Shown one piece after another: positions 10,360 to 20,008 of a stretch of DNA of 64,000 nt; position 1 is the stretch's first letter, and every line of letters begins with the position of its first letter. The notes beneath the pieces were generated by a model, which was not told where the DNA came from, did not search any database, and saw nothing but the letters and a program-made list of their open reading frames with translations. A program made the translations under genes and the position numbers. Where the stretch lies: positions 6,524,501-6,588,500 of the forward strand of contig NC_019729.1 in the NCBI RefSeq assembly GCF_000317475.1, written 5' to 3'. This stretch comes from Oscillatoria nigro-viridis PCC 7112 (GTDB lineage: Bacteria > Cyanobacteriota > Cyanobacteriia > Cyanobacteriales > Microcoleaceae).

Positions 10360-10757
10360 CGGAATCGGATTTGTGCGATTTGGGCGATGGCTGGGAGCCC
10401 CGCAAACAAAGACTCTTTTGCTGGGTAGAATTCGAGCAATTATCAAGATTTCAGTAAAATCAGGTTGATTTTGCTGGGAATATGCGAATAACAGAGTATG
10501 TATCTTTTGGGTATGCTTTAAGGCGATCGGCTAAAATAATAAGTATGCAGGCTAAAATAAACTTAACTAATTGATAGTTCCCAGGGATTGGAAATCGCCC
10601 ACAAGGGCAGAAATAAAATTAATCATGTGATTGTTCGCTGTGATTTGCCAACGGAAAAACGGGTAAAAGTAAACTTAGATCAAACGCCAAAACGGTTAGG
10701 ACGTTCTTAATTGCACTTGACCCTGCGATCGATTCCTGACATCTGTTACACCCATGA
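10360..10757. other. Probable decayed coding sequence
   Basis: Two short protein-like frames lie here without proper starts. One continues the upstream exported protein in the +1 frame to about 10456. The other ends at about 10709 (KINHVIVRCDLPTEKRVKV). Both look like remnants. No complete gene is seen. Confidence 0.35.
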
Positions 10758-10835
10758 CATCCGTTACATCCGTTAAATAATCCGTTGCCGAACTTCCATC
10801 CGTTACATCCGTTAAATAATCCGTTGCCGAACTTC
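10758..10835. repeat. Two perfect tandem copies of a 39-base unit
   Basis: Units at 10758-10796 and 10797-10835 are identical. Each begins catccgttacatccgtt and ends ccgttgccgaacttc, with a shorter gttacatcc sub-repeat inside. They lie just upstream of the STAND gene. Confidence 0.92.
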
Positions 10836-10889
10836 CTTTTTTCGGCAGTTAACAGCACCTATCCTGAGAAAAAGTTTCCAATATTAATT

Positions 10890-13800
10890 ATGATTAATTC
10901 GCACTGCCAGCAAGACACCGCAGCACAGCAAAACAAAAGTTCGCTGCAAACTCTCTCCCGGACTCTCTCGATGTCTCAGGGGCAATTTTCGCTGATTTTG
11001 GTGCGGTGCAATTACAGTGCGATGAGAGAGGAAATTGTACGGCAATTGCGGGAGGAGTCTGGTATCGAGATTCGAGAAATTGTCCTCCCGCCATCTGTTA
11101 AAACTCTTTACACGACGATAGAAACCAAACTTTCTTGCAGCCATAGCCATCCGCCAGCTTTAATGGTGTTTGGATTGGAATCGGTAAGCGCGATCGATCG
11201 GGTGCTAACTTCTACCAACTACGTGAGGGAAGAATTTCGGAATAATTTTCCCTTTCCGGTGGTGCTGTGGGTGACAGACAAAATATTAAAAAAACTGATT
11301 CGGTTAGTAACAGATATCGAGACTTGGACGACAACTGTGGAATTTGTGATTGGCCCCGACGACTTGGTGGATTTCCTGGGCCAAAGTGCCGATCGCCTTT
11401 TCTCCAACATTTTAGAAAGCGGCAATTGGCGTTTAAGTAATTCTGCCATTCTCGGAGCCAATTCTTTGAGTGAACTAGAGTCGGCTAGCCAAGACTTGCA
11501 AACTTGCAACATCAGGTTAGAACCCGCTATTGAAGCGAGTTTGCAATTTATTCGCGGTAGGCACGAATATGCTTGTCACCGCATCCCTGCAGCTATTGAA
11601 TTGTATCGTAAAAGTCTCAGTTTTTGGAAGCATCAAGTAGCATTTATAGGGTCCAAAACAGAATTTAGCGATTTGTTATTTACCGTTCATCCTGCACCAG
11701 TGTTAGAGGGAATTATCCTATTCCACATCGGTCTTTGCTACCGCTTCCAAGCAGAAAAACACCGCAGAGGCAACCGTCCTTACTGGACGGAAGCTAAGAA
11801 TTATTTTCAGGAATGTATTGATGTTTTAGAACGGGCAGGACGGCCGGATGCCGTTGGTATATTCATCAATCAACTTGGCGAAGTATTGCAGCATTTAGAA
11901 GATTGGGATGCACTCTGGAATTTAGCTATCAAAGCTCGGAGGTTACATGAAAATATGGAAAATTCAGCAGTTAATTTGGCTCAAGATTACGGCTTTTTGG
12001 CTAGAGTAGCCTTAGAGCAAAAGAACTGGCAAGGGGCGAAAGAATGGGCTTTAATCGCTCTAGACGTTCTCAACTCAAATTTAGAAGCGACGGGACAGGG
12101 AACCCCTGTAAAGTCGCAGCATCAAGGCTTGTATCTGTTAATTTTAGCAGAGGCTCAGAGTCAGTTGGGTGAGGTGGAGGAGGCGATCGCGCATTTAGAG
12201 CTTGCTCGCTCGGAAACCGAAGCCTGCTACAACCCGCAACTGTATTTGCGGGTTTTAGAAATGCTGCGATCGCTCTATTTTCAGCGGGGACAATATCTCG
12301 AAGCATTTCAAATTAAGCAAGATTATCGAGCGGTGGAACATACGTATCGGTTCCGAGCTTTTATTGGAGCCGGAAAGTTGCAGCCGCACAGAGAAGCGGT
12401 TAATCCAGTCGCCGAAACTGTTGCCGGCGCTGCTACTATTGCTGACGAAATTACTGCTTCCGGCAGAGAAGAAGACCTCAACCGCTTGATATATAGGATG
12501 AACAATACCCCCGACAAACTGACAGTAATTTACGGTCAGTCTGGAGTTGGCAAAAGTTCAATAGTCACCGGGGGATTAGTACCGGCTCTCAAACAAAAAA
12601 AAATAGAAATGCGGACGGTTTTGCCGATAGTGCTGCAAGTTTACAACAACTGGCCGCGGGAATTGACCAGACAGTTATCTGCTGGTAAAGCTGAAATATT
12701 CGAGCCGGAAATTACCGAAGCAGTAGCAGAAACTGCTCCGGTAGATTTTCCAGTAGAAGCGGGCGAATTCAAGGGAAATCTTATTTCGGGATTTCACGGT
12801 TACTCGACTGGGAATAATGAGGCTCGAAGGGAGCATTCACAGCCAGTAGAATTAATCATACAACAACAGGCGATCGAATACGAAAACATTATCAAGGAGC
12901 TGCAAAGAAATTCCGAACATTTAGTGACTGTTCTGATCTTTGACCAATTTGAAGAATTTTTTTTCGTGTGGAAAGAGCCAGCGGAAAGACAAATATTTTT
13001 TGATTTTTTGCGGGAATGCTTGAAAATCAAATACTTAAAAGTCGTCCTGTGTTTGCGGGAAGATTACCTGCACTATTTGCTGGAATTTTCCCGACCCAAA
13101 AACCAGACAGGATTCGTCAACAATGATATTTTGGAGGACATTCTCAGCAAAAACATTCTGTTTTATTTGGGAAATTTTTCGCTAGTCGATGCGCGATCGG
13201 TAATTCGGACTTTAACTGAGCGAGCGCAGTTTTACTTACAACCGGAGCTGATCGAAGAATTAGTCAAAGATTTAGCGGGAGAATTGGGAGAAGTCCGCCC
13301 GATCGAGCTACAACTTGTCGGCGCTCAACTGCAACAAGAGGACATTAGAACTTTAGCTCAATATCAAGAACTCGGCAACAATCCGCAACAAAAATTAGTC
13401 GAAAGATTTCTTGAAGAAGTCATCAAAGATTGCGGCCCGGAAAATGAAGTTGCGGCGCGCAGAGTTTTGTATTTGCTCACAGATGAAGATGAGATCCGTC
13501 CCCTAAAAACCCGCGCCGAATTAGCCTCAAATTTAGCGACATTTGCCGAAGCTGACAAATTAGATTTAGTCTTAGAACTGTTAGTCAAATCGGGTTTAGT
13601 TTTTCGGTGGACGGAACTGCCTGCCGAGCTTTACCAGCTCGTTCACGACTATCTAGTTAGTTTCATCCGCCAGCAGCAGGAATTAGATAAAAAGGCAGAA
13701 TTTGAGGAACTGCGAAAGCAAAACCAAATTAACCGAGATGAAATTGAACAAATTCGCAAAGACAGAGAGCGAGATGCTTTGCTGTCGGAAGCTAGAGACA

Positions 13801-16097
13801 AACAGCGCCAAGCTAGAGACAAACAGCACGAAGCGGAAGCTCAACTTTACCAATCTCGGAGATGGCAATTGCGGGCGGCGGTTCTAGGAGTGCTTGTACT
13901 CGGAGGTGTTTCGGGAATGGCATTCGAGCAAGCAAAATTAGCAGAAAGCGCGCGGCAAGAAGCCGAAAAAAGTCGCACTGATGCCCTAAATTCGGCGTCG
14001 GAAGCTTTGGTGCTTTCTAATGAAAAAAATCAATTAGGAGTGTTGGAAAATAGTATCAAAATTGGTCGTGATTCTCTGAAAAGTACAGCGCTGCCTGTGG
14101 ACACTAAAAATCAAATTGCTGAAAGACTCAGACAAGCAGTTTCCGGGGTACAAGAACGCAACCGTTTCGAGCAGCACAGCAAGTTTGTTTTGGATGTGAG
14201 TGTCAGTCCAGACGGCAATTCAGTTGCTTCGGCAAGTGCTGACAAAACTGTTAAATTGTGGAGCAAAGAAGGTAAGTTATTAAAAACTTTCAATCACCCA
14301 GATAGCGTGACGAGTGTTAGTTTTAGTCCGGATGGGAAAACGATCGCTACTGGTTGTGCCGATCGCACAATTAGAATTTGGCAAGTAGATAACGACAAAA
14401 GTGCCATCGGCATTTTATCCGGCCACCGCGATATCGTCACCAGCGTCAGTTTCAGTCCCGACGGCAAAACCCTAGCTTCCGCCAGTCACGACAACACCGT
14501 CAAAATCTGGAACCTTGCGAACAAAAAATTGCTGCAAACCTTAACGGGACACAAAGACTGGGTGCTCGGCGTCAGTTTCAGTCCCGACGGGCAAACAATT
14601 GCCTCAGCAAGTGTTGACAAAACTGTCAAACTTTGGAACCGAGAAAGTAAAACCCAGAAATTTAAAATTAATCCCAAAACATTAACCAAGCATTCTGGCA
14701 TTGTTTACAGCGTTAAGTTCAGTCCAAACAGTCGAGAACTCGTCTCGGCAAGTGCCGATACCACAGCCAAAATTTGGAACCGAAACGGTGAGGAAATCAG
14801 AACTCTCAAAGGACACAACGATGAAGTTGTCAGCGCGAGTTTCAGTCGCGACGGCGAAAAAATTGTCACCGGCAGTGCAGACGATACGGTGAAAGTTTGG
14901 AGTCGCAGCGGCACTTTGCTCAACACTTTTCGAGGACATCAAGACGACGTGAGGGCCGTAAGTTTCAGCGGCGACGGCACTATTGCTTCCGCAAGTAAGG
15001 ACAAAATAGTGAAAATTTGGAAACCGGACAGCACTCCGCTGAATAAGATTTTATCGGGACACGGAGACTGGGTTTACAAAGTCAGTTTTAGTGCTGACAG
15101 CAAAACAATTGCTTCTGCTAGCGGGGACAAAAAAGTGAGACTTTGGCACGCTGACGGCAGTTTATTCAAAATCTTAGAAGGTCACAAGGATTCTGTTACC
15201 TGGGTGAGCATTTCCCCTGATGATAAAACAGTTGCTTCGGCGAGCGATGACAAAACGGTGAAAGTCTGGAGTTTAAACGGCAAACTGTTAGATACTCTCA
15301 GCCACAGCGGCATTGTCAGAAGCGTGAGTTTTAGTCCAGACGGAAAGATAATTGCCGCCGCAAGTGCCGATCGCAAATTGTACCTCTGGCGCTGGAACGG
15401 TGCTAAAGCAACGTTGTTTGCCAAACTCGATCACAGCAATCCAGTAATTAGCGTTAGCTTCAGTCCCGACGGCAAAACTATTGCTACTGCTACCGCTGCT
15501 GAGGACAAGGCAAGCGGTAAGAAAAAGGCTTTTGAAATTACCGGAGAAAAGAGAGTTTACCTGTGGCAATTTAACGGTTCGTCGGCAAAAATTCTGAAAA
15601 CTCTCGACCACCAGGACAGCGTTAAAAATGTTAGTTTCAGTCCCGACGGTAAGACTATTGCTGCTGCTTGCGCTGACAAAAAAGTTTACTTGTGGGAGTT
15701 TGATGGAAAGGTTGCCAATTTAACTGAAAAACTCGACCACAGCGATACTGTAGAAAGCGTGAGTTTTAGTCCCGACGGCAAGTTGATTGCGGCGAGTGGG
15801 GGAAATACTGTTAAGCTGTGGGATTTTGACGGCAAGAAGGCGCTGCTATCTAAGACTTTGGAATCGAGCGATCGGGTGTTGAGCGTTACTTTTAGTTCGG
15901 ACAGCAAAACTCTGGCTTTTGCTAGCAGCGATAGGACTGTAATTCTGTGGGCTGTGGAGAATTTGGAACTGAATAATATCATTGCTCGGAGTTGCGAGTG
16001 GTTGGGAGATTATTTGCAGAATGACCCGAATGTTGCTGAGGGCGATCGACTGCTGTGTCTTGGGTTTGGGAAACAGGCGTTAAATAAGAGGAAATAA
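10890..16097 (+). CDS. STAND-type P-loop NTPase with TPR-like middle and 14 WD40 repeats
   Basis: A 1735-residue protein from ATG 10890; an upstream in-frame TTG would add residues coded by the tandem repeat and is unlikely. Residues 1-210 form an unrecognised alpha/beta domain (FSLILVRCNYSAMREEIVRQ). About 215-480 is TPR-like helical. The NTPase has Walker A GQSGVGKSS near 547 and Walker B LIFDQFEEFF near 683. A charged coiled coil and one hydrophobic segment (LGVLVLGGVSGMAF) follow near 1000. Fourteen WD40 repeats (SFSPDGKTIASAS, KLW) fit two seven-bladed propellers. The C-terminal cap CEWLGDYLQNDPNV is typical of cyanobacterial WD40-NTPases. STAND proteins are ligand-triggered switches in signalling or defence; this one's effector function is not identifiable. 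Repeat 11 carries an extra Lys/Ala-rich loop. Confidence 0.9.
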   Translation: MINSHCQQDTAAQQNKSSLQTLSRTLSMSQGQFSLILVRCNYSAMREEIVRQLREESGIEIREIVLPPSVKTLYTTIETKLSCSHSHPPALMVFGLESVSAIDRVLTSTNYVREEFRNNFPFPVVLWVTDKILKKLIRLVTDIETWTTTVEFVIGPDDLVDFLGQSADRLFSNILESGNWRLSNSAILGANSLSELESASQDLQTCNIRLEPAIEASLQFIRGRHEYACHRIPAAIELYRKSLSFWKHQVAFIGSKTEFSDLLFTVHPAPVLEGIILFHIGLCYRFQAEKHRRGNRPYWTEAKNYFQECIDVLERAGRPDAVGIFINQLGEVLQHLEDWDALWNLAIKARRLHENMENSAVNLAQDYGFLARVALEQKNWQGAKEWALIALDVLNSNLEATGQGTPVKSQHQGLYLLILAEAQSQLGEVEEAIAHLELARSETEACYNPQLYLRVLEMLRSLYFQRGQYLEAFQIKQDYRAVEHTYRFRAFIGAGKLQPHREAVNPVAETVAGAATIADEITASGREEDLNRLIYRMNNTPDKLTVIYGQSGVGKSSIVTGGLVPALKQKKIEMRTVLPIVLQVYNNWPRELTRQLSAGKAEIFEPEITEAVAETAPVDFPVEAGEFKGNLISGFHGYSTGNNEARREHSQPVELIIQQQAIEYENIIKELQRNSEHLVTVLIFDQFEEFFFVWKEPAERQIFFDFLRECLKIKYLKVVLCLREDYLHYLLEFSRPKNQTGFVNNDILEDILSKNILFYLGNFSLVDARSVIRTLTERAQFYLQPELIEELVKDLAGELGEVRPIELQLVGAQLQQEDIRTLAQYQELGNNPQQKLVERFLEEVIKDCGPENEVAARRVLYLLTDEDEIRPLKTRAELASNLATFAEADKLDLVLELLVKSGLVFRWTELPAELYQLVHDYLVSFIRQQQELDKKAEFEELRKQNQINRDEIEQIRKDRERDALLSEARDKQRQARDKQHEAEAQLYQSRRWQLRAAVLGVLVLGGVSGMAFEQAKLAESARQEAEKSRTDALNSASEALVLSNEKNQLGVLENSIKIGRDSLKSTALPVDTKNQIAERLRQAVSGVQERNRFEQHSKFVLDVSVSPDGNSVASASADKTVKLWSKEGKLLKTFNHPDSVTSVSFSPDGKTIATGCADRTIRIWQVDNDKSAIGILSGHRDIVTSVSFSPDGKTLASASHDNTVKIWNLANKKLLQTLTGHKDWVLGVSFSPDGQTIASASVDKTVKLWNRESKTQKFKINPKTLTKHSGIVYSVKFSPNSRELVSASADTTAKIWNRNGEEIRTLKGHNDEVVSASFSRDGEKIVTGSADDTVKVWSRSGTLLNTFRGHQDDVRAVSFSGDGTIASASKDKIVKIWKPDSTPLNKILSGHGDWVYKVSFSADSKTIASASGDKKVRLWHADGSLFKILEGHKDSVTWVSISPDDKTVASASDDKTVKVWSLNGKLLDTLSHSGIVRSVSFSPDGKIIAAASADRKLYLWRWNGAKATLFAKLDHSNPVISVSFSPDGKTIATATAAEDKASGKKKAFEITGEKRVYLWQFNGSSAKILKTLDHQDSVKNVSFSPDGKTIAAACADKKVYLWEFDGKVANLTEKLDHSDTVESVSFSPDGKLIAASGGNTVKLWDFDGKKALLSKTLESSDRVLSVTFSSDSKTLAFASSDRTVILWAVENLELNNIIARSCEWLGDYLQNDPNVAEGDRLLCLGFGKQALNKRK

Positions 16098-16111
16098 ACC
16101 GTAAGCTAGGA

Positions 16112-16174
16112 CGGGCTAGAAGCCCATCCCACAAAAATTATTTTTTCTTGTGGGGTGGGCTTCTACCCCGCCCG
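16112..16174. repeat. Palindromic dispersed element downstream of the STAND gene
   Basis: The arms cgggctagaagcccatccca and gtggggtgggcttctacccc pair as an imperfect hairpin around an A/T-rich loop. It may serve as a terminator. The type recurs at 56.2 kb. Confidence 0.7.
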
Positions 16175-16341
16175 AAAATTTAATTAAAAAGACCTTTGCA
16201 AGATAAGACAGCGGTTTCAACCGCCGGGTATTCTTAAAACATCTATCTATTGAGGAATTTTTTGTGTAGTAAATTTGCAGTAAATTAGACTAATAAACTT
16301 AACCGCACATCAACCCGCCATTCAAACAAAAGGTAAACCGC

Positions 16342-18627
16342 ATGGATGTCAACTCCCAAAATGTCCAACCAATCCCGCCCTTCAACGAGACAAACGAGGA
16401 AACACCAGAGATAGGTGGCGGTTTGCCCGTAATAGAATATTGGGCAGAACATACATTGTCCCCGGAAGGCCCAAAACTTTGGAAAACTTTGCTGCACAAA
16501 AGTGCTTGTTTGTCCTGTTCTTGGGGCACTGGCGGGCAGAAAGGAGGTTTTACAAATGAAGAGGGGGAAAAACTTCAGCGCTGCATGAAAAGCGTCGAAG
16601 CAATCTCCGCTGAAATCAAGCCAGCTATCTCAACTCAATTTTTTGAACAGCAGAGTATTGCAGAACTCCAGCAATTAACTTCAATGGAAGCCGATAGGTT
16701 GGGAAGGCTGAGTTTTCCGATGATTTTGCGGGCTGGTTCCTCTCATTACGATCGCATTTCTTGGGAAGAAGTTTATCAAATTGCCGAAGCTGCTTTTCGC
16801 AAAACCCCCGAAAGAGTTGCCTCTTACAGTTCCGGCCGCTCTTCCAACGAAGCGGCTTTTCTGCTGCAATTGATGATGCGGGCGATGGGTTCCAATAACT
16901 TAGCAGATTGTTCCGATCTCTGCCACGCTCCCTCGACAACCGGCTTAAGCGAAATGTTTGCCACCCGCACCTCGGTAGTGAGTCTAGAAAACTTGAAGGA
17001 AGCAGATTGCGTCGTGCTCGCGGGCAGCAATTCTTCCTACAACCATCCCCGCTTGATGAACGAGTTAATTAAAATTCGCGACAAAGGCGGTAAAATAATT
17101 GTAATCAATCCGGTGATGGAAATCGGGTTAGTCAAGTTTGGTTCTCCCGCATTTCCCGTCAAGTCGCTCATCCCCGGTTCCGATATTTCCTCGTTGTACT
17201 TGCAGCCAATTCCCGGCAGCGATACGGCGCTATTTGTCGGCATTCAAAAGTCTTTAATCGAACAAGGTTTGCTGGACGAAAGCTATTTGCAAGCTCATAC
17301 AGAAGGCTGGGAAGCAGCAGTCCAGCACGCCCGCGAAACCGATTGGGAAACTATTACTGAAACCTGCGGAGTTTCCCGCGCAGAAATTGAGGCAGCCGCC
17401 AAAATTATCGGCACTTCACAGCGCGTTGTCTTTGGTTGGGCGATGGGAATTACCCAACACGATAACGGTGTAGATAACGTTTTCAGCATCGCCAACACAG
17501 CCTTGATGACTGGAAATGTCGGCAAAGAAGGGGCGGGATTAATGCCGGTGAGAGGACACTCAAACGTCCAAGGATTCGGCTCTATGGGCGTGACTGTCAA
17601 GCTGAAAAAAGAAATTCAACAAGCTTTAGAAAAGTTATTGAATCGTCCCCTGAGCTCTGTTAAGGGTTACGAAACTCGATCGCTCATTGAAGCAGCAGAT
17701 GCAGGCAAAGTCGATACCCTAATCTGTCTGGGCGGTAATTTGTATGGGGCCAATCCCGATTCAATGCAGGCAAAACGCGCTTTAAGCAATGTTGAAACCG
17801 TTATCTACCTCGCAACCAAACCGAATTTAGGGCATTTTCACGGATTGGCAAAGCACAATACAATTGTGATTCCGGTGCTGAATCGCTTTGAAAATCCCCA
17901 CAAAACAACGGTGGAATCTGGGAATAACTTTGTGCGTTTAAATGATGAGGGCGAAACTCATCTCAAAAATGCCGATCTGATTCCCGAAGTACAATTTTTG
18001 ACAGAATTAGCCAGCAGAATTCACGGCGATTTTCCCGTTGATTGGCGCCAACTTCAAGACACAAAATACGTTCGTCAATTGATTGCTAAAACTATTCCGG
18101 GCTATGAAAAAATAGCGACAATTGATGAGACTCAAGAGGAATTTACCATCAGCGGTCGCATTTTTACCGAACCTAAATTCCCTACAGAGTCTGGGAAAGC
18201 GAAGATGTTTGTCGCGCCTTTACCTAAGCTGAAATTACCGGAAGCGAAAGAGTTTGGGGTATCGGAATCGGTGCGGGGTTTAGTTGTGGCCTTGATGACG
18301 GGACGCAGCTATTCTCAGCACAATACTGTCGTCTACAAAATTGAGGACAAATACCGGGGAATGCCGCACCGCAACTGCATTTTGATGAACCGCGCGGATG
18401 CAGAAAATGTGGGTTTTCAAGAACATCAGCGCGTGACGGTGCAGGGAAATGTGGGGAAAATGGAAAATGTCGAGGTGATTTACGGGGCGGTTCGTGAGGG
18501 TGCTGCTTTGATGTTTTATCCTGAAGTTAATGTGATTTTTAACCCGGAGATTGAAAGGCGATCGGGCACGCCTGCTTACAAGCGCGTACCTGCTTTTGTA
18601 TACGCGGAAGTTCGGCAACGGATGTAA
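16342..18627 (+). CDS. FdhF/YdeP-family molybdopterin oxidoreductase
   Basis: A 761-residue catalytic-subunit-like protein of the DMSO reductase superfamily, closest to the YdeP/FdhF-like branch. Cysteines at 56 and 59 (ACLSCSWGTGG) mark the N-terminal cluster-binding region. The candidate molybdenum-ligand Cys is near residue 194 (SDLCHAPSTTGL). Molybdopterin-binding stretches include YSSGRSSNEAAFLLQ, VLAGSNSSYNHPR and GNVGKEGAGLMPVRGHSNVQ. The C-terminal domain has LMTGRSYSQHN and MNRADAENVGFQEHQRVTVQ. The physiological substrate of this branch is not firmly established; E. coli YdeP is linked to acid resistance. No partner subunit or FdhD-like gene is adjacent. A nine-base repeat (ggatgtaag) lies across the stop codon. 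Confidence 0.88.
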   Translation: MDVNSQNVQPIPPFNETNEETPEIGGGLPVIEYWAEHTLSPEGPKLWKTLLHKSACLSCSWGTGGQKGGFTNEEGEKLQRCMKSVEAISAEIKPAISTQFFEQQSIAELQQLTSMEADRLGRLSFPMILRAGSSHYDRISWEEVYQIAEAAFRKTPERVASYSSGRSSNEAAFLLQLMMRAMGSNNLADCSDLCHAPSTTGLSEMFATRTSVVSLENLKEADCVVLAGSNSSYNHPRLMNELIKIRDKGGKIIVINPVMEIGLVKFGSPAFPVKSLIPGSDISSLYLQPIPGSDTALFVGIQKSLIEQGLLDESYLQAHTEGWEAAVQHARETDWETITETCGVSRAEIEAAAKIIGTSQRVVFGWAMGITQHDNGVDNVFSIANTALMTGNVGKEGAGLMPVRGHSNVQGFGSMGVTVKLKKEIQQALEKLLNRPLSSVKGYETRSLIEAADAGKVDTLICLGGNLYGANPDSMQAKRALSNVETVIYLATKPNLGHFHGLAKHNTIVIPVLNRFENPHKTTVESGNNFVRLNDEGETHLKNADLIPEVQFLTELASRIHGDFPVDWRQLQDTKYVRQLIAKTIPGYEKIATIDETQEEFTISGRIFTEPKFPTESGKAKMFVAPLPKLKLPEAKEFGVSESVRGLVVALMTGRSYSQHNTVVYKIEDKYRGMPHRNCILMNRADAENVGFQEHQRVTVQGNVGKMENVEVIYGAVREGAALMFYPEVNVIFNPEIERRSGTPAYKRVPAFVYAEVRQRM

Positions 18628-18691
18628 GGGATGTAAGGGATGTTATGATTAGCTCTGCCTTATTTCTTCTATAACTCACATTTTAGATGAT

Positions 18692-18763
18692 TTTGAAGAA
18701 CAGGCAAGATGCCTGTTCCACAACGAGTTGATTTTTTGTGGGGTGGGCATCTTGCCTGCCCAT
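18692..18763. repeat. Dispersed palindromic element, copy 2
   Basis: It has the core gaacaggcaagatgcctgtt and, in inverted orientation, gtgggcatcttgcctgccc. It separates the oxidoreductase gene from the converging glycosyltransferase pseudogene. Confidence 0.8.
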
Positions 18764-18776
18764 TTGCAAGTCTTAA

Positions 18777-19255
18777 TTAACTCTTAATTTGCAAAGTTCT
18801 ACCGCGCCAAGTCCATCCCCAACTGGTTTCTGTTTTGATCGCAGAACCGATCGCCATCGCGGCCATTAACGCACCTCCCAAACCTCCTAACCACCAGTAT
18901 TTCGTTGGACAGTCAGAAATCTCGGCACCCAAGCGGCGCAAATTGTAATGCTGCCAAATTACAATTACAAATAAACAAATAGTTAACCAGGTAATTGGTT
19001 GGCAGGTCGCGGCTGACCTGCTAATATTTTTAGGCGGGGGTCGTTGAGATGCTGTTGCAGGGTTTGACCGATCGCCTTGGTGTCGTCTGTCGATCGATCG
19101 TCTACAATTAAAACCTCTAAGTTGTCCGCAGACAGCGGTGTACTCTCCCTCATGGCGATCGCGCAATCCCGAATATTCTCTGCCTCGTTGTATGCTGGTA
19201 CGATTACCGAAACTTTAGGGAACTGCGCGGCGGACTCCGGTGACAGCTTAGCCAA
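18777..19255 (-). pseudogene. Family 2 glycosyltransferase remnant with internal deletion
   Basis: Read on the minus strand, an N-terminal piece (FPKVSVIVPAYNEAENIRDC, EVLIVDDRSTDDT) is the nucleotide-sugar-binding start of a GT2 enzyme. It stops after about 90 codons near 18983. A second frame joins at about 19005 and gives a GT2-like C-terminal tail with two membrane segments (WLTICLFVIVIW, WLGGLGGALMAAMAIGS) ending WRGRTLQIKS at 18777. The central acceptor region, roughly 200 residues in a full-length family member, is missing, and the junction is out of frame. No ATG starts the N-terminal piece and an in-frame stop lies just upstream. This is a decayed gene; the sugar and acceptor cannot be told. 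Confidence 0.8.
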
Positions 19256-19766
19256 ACTTCTGTCGCTTCAAGGCGCATTTTCGACAGATGGGCGCAAATT
19301 CTTAGTGTAAGCTCTACTTACAACGAGAGAAAAAATTAGCAGGGTTAACAATATCAAAGCGAACAGACCTCAAAATTTCGGTACACGATTTGTCTCCCTA
19401 AATATTAAAAAATATTAAAACAAAAAGCTAGTCGATCGCCCGAAAAGTTATTTTGACCGAAAGCATCCAGGATACAAGCCCCCGGATTCATCTCGCGCAA
19501 GTCAATGCTTCAATTCTTTAATCTAAAATCTAAAATCGCGCAATCGATTGACAATCAAGCATCCAGGATACAAGCCCCCGGATTCATCTCGCGCAAGTCA
19601 ATGCTTCACTCTAAAATCTAAAACCTAAAATCTAAAATCGATTGACCGCCTCTTTTGCTATAATTTGTGAGCATCTTTCGGCTCGCCCGCAGCGAGGGGC
19701 AAGACCCCTCACCCAGACAGCGACCGAAAAGCCGAGGATAGATATCAGTTGTCAGAGGAGAGTGCA
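19256..19766. other. 511-base non-coding stretch with repeats and a putative -10 box
   Basis: It contains the 52-base duplication at 19461-19608, tctaaaa runs and a tgctataat sequence near 19656 that could be an extended -10 element for the 35-residue peptide downstream. A gaggggcaagacccctc hairpin lies near 19693. Confidence 0.5.
19461..19608. repeat. 52-base direct duplication
   Basis: 19461-19512 and 19557-19608 are identical, starting aagcatccaggatacaagcc and ending gcaagtcaatgcttca. The first 32 bases also occur at 7368-7399. Copies 2 and 3 are both preceded by ttgacaatc. Confidence 0.92.
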
Positions 19767-19874
19767 ATGGGCGAATTTTTTACAGCCGATGTGTTTGCGA
19801 ACACGATAGCGGTACTCGGCGCTTTGGGTTTTTTCTTGTTGGGATATCAAGCTTTGCAGATGTTGAAAAGATAA
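19767..19874 (+). CDS. 35-residue single-span membrane peptide
   Basis: The frame encodes MGEFFTADVFANT followed by a hydrophobic span (IAVLGALGFFLLGY) and a basic end (QALQMLKR). A purine-rich site (gaggaga) lies eight bases before the ATG, and a tgctataat -10-like box about 105 bases upstream. Size and layout are like the small single-helix subunits of cyanobacterial photosynthetic or NDH-1 complexes. I cannot match it to a named Psb, Psa, Pet or Ndh subunit, so no function is assigned. It lies between repeat-rich stretches, which makes an intact frame with a good start more notable. Confidence 0.6.
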   Translation: MGEFFTADVFANTIAVLGALGFFLLGYQALQMLKR

Positions 19875-19891
19875 AGTATGTCAGAACACAG

Positions 19892-20008
19892 ATGTTGCAC
19901 CATTGTCAAGAACGGGCAAGATGCCCGTTCCACAAAAAATGAGTTTTCTTGTGGAACAGGCATCTTGCCTGTTCCTAAACAAGTAAATGAGAATGGTGCA
20001 ATATCTCA
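19892..20008. repeat. Dispersed palindromic (MITE-like) element, copy 3, with terminal inverted repeats
   Basis: Imperfect 17-base terminal inverted repeats: gatgttgcaccattgtc at the left; the right end read on the other strand is gatattgcaccattctc. Inside are two palindromic blocks built on gcaagatgccc and its kin. This is the clearest full-length copy in the window. Confidence 0.85.
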
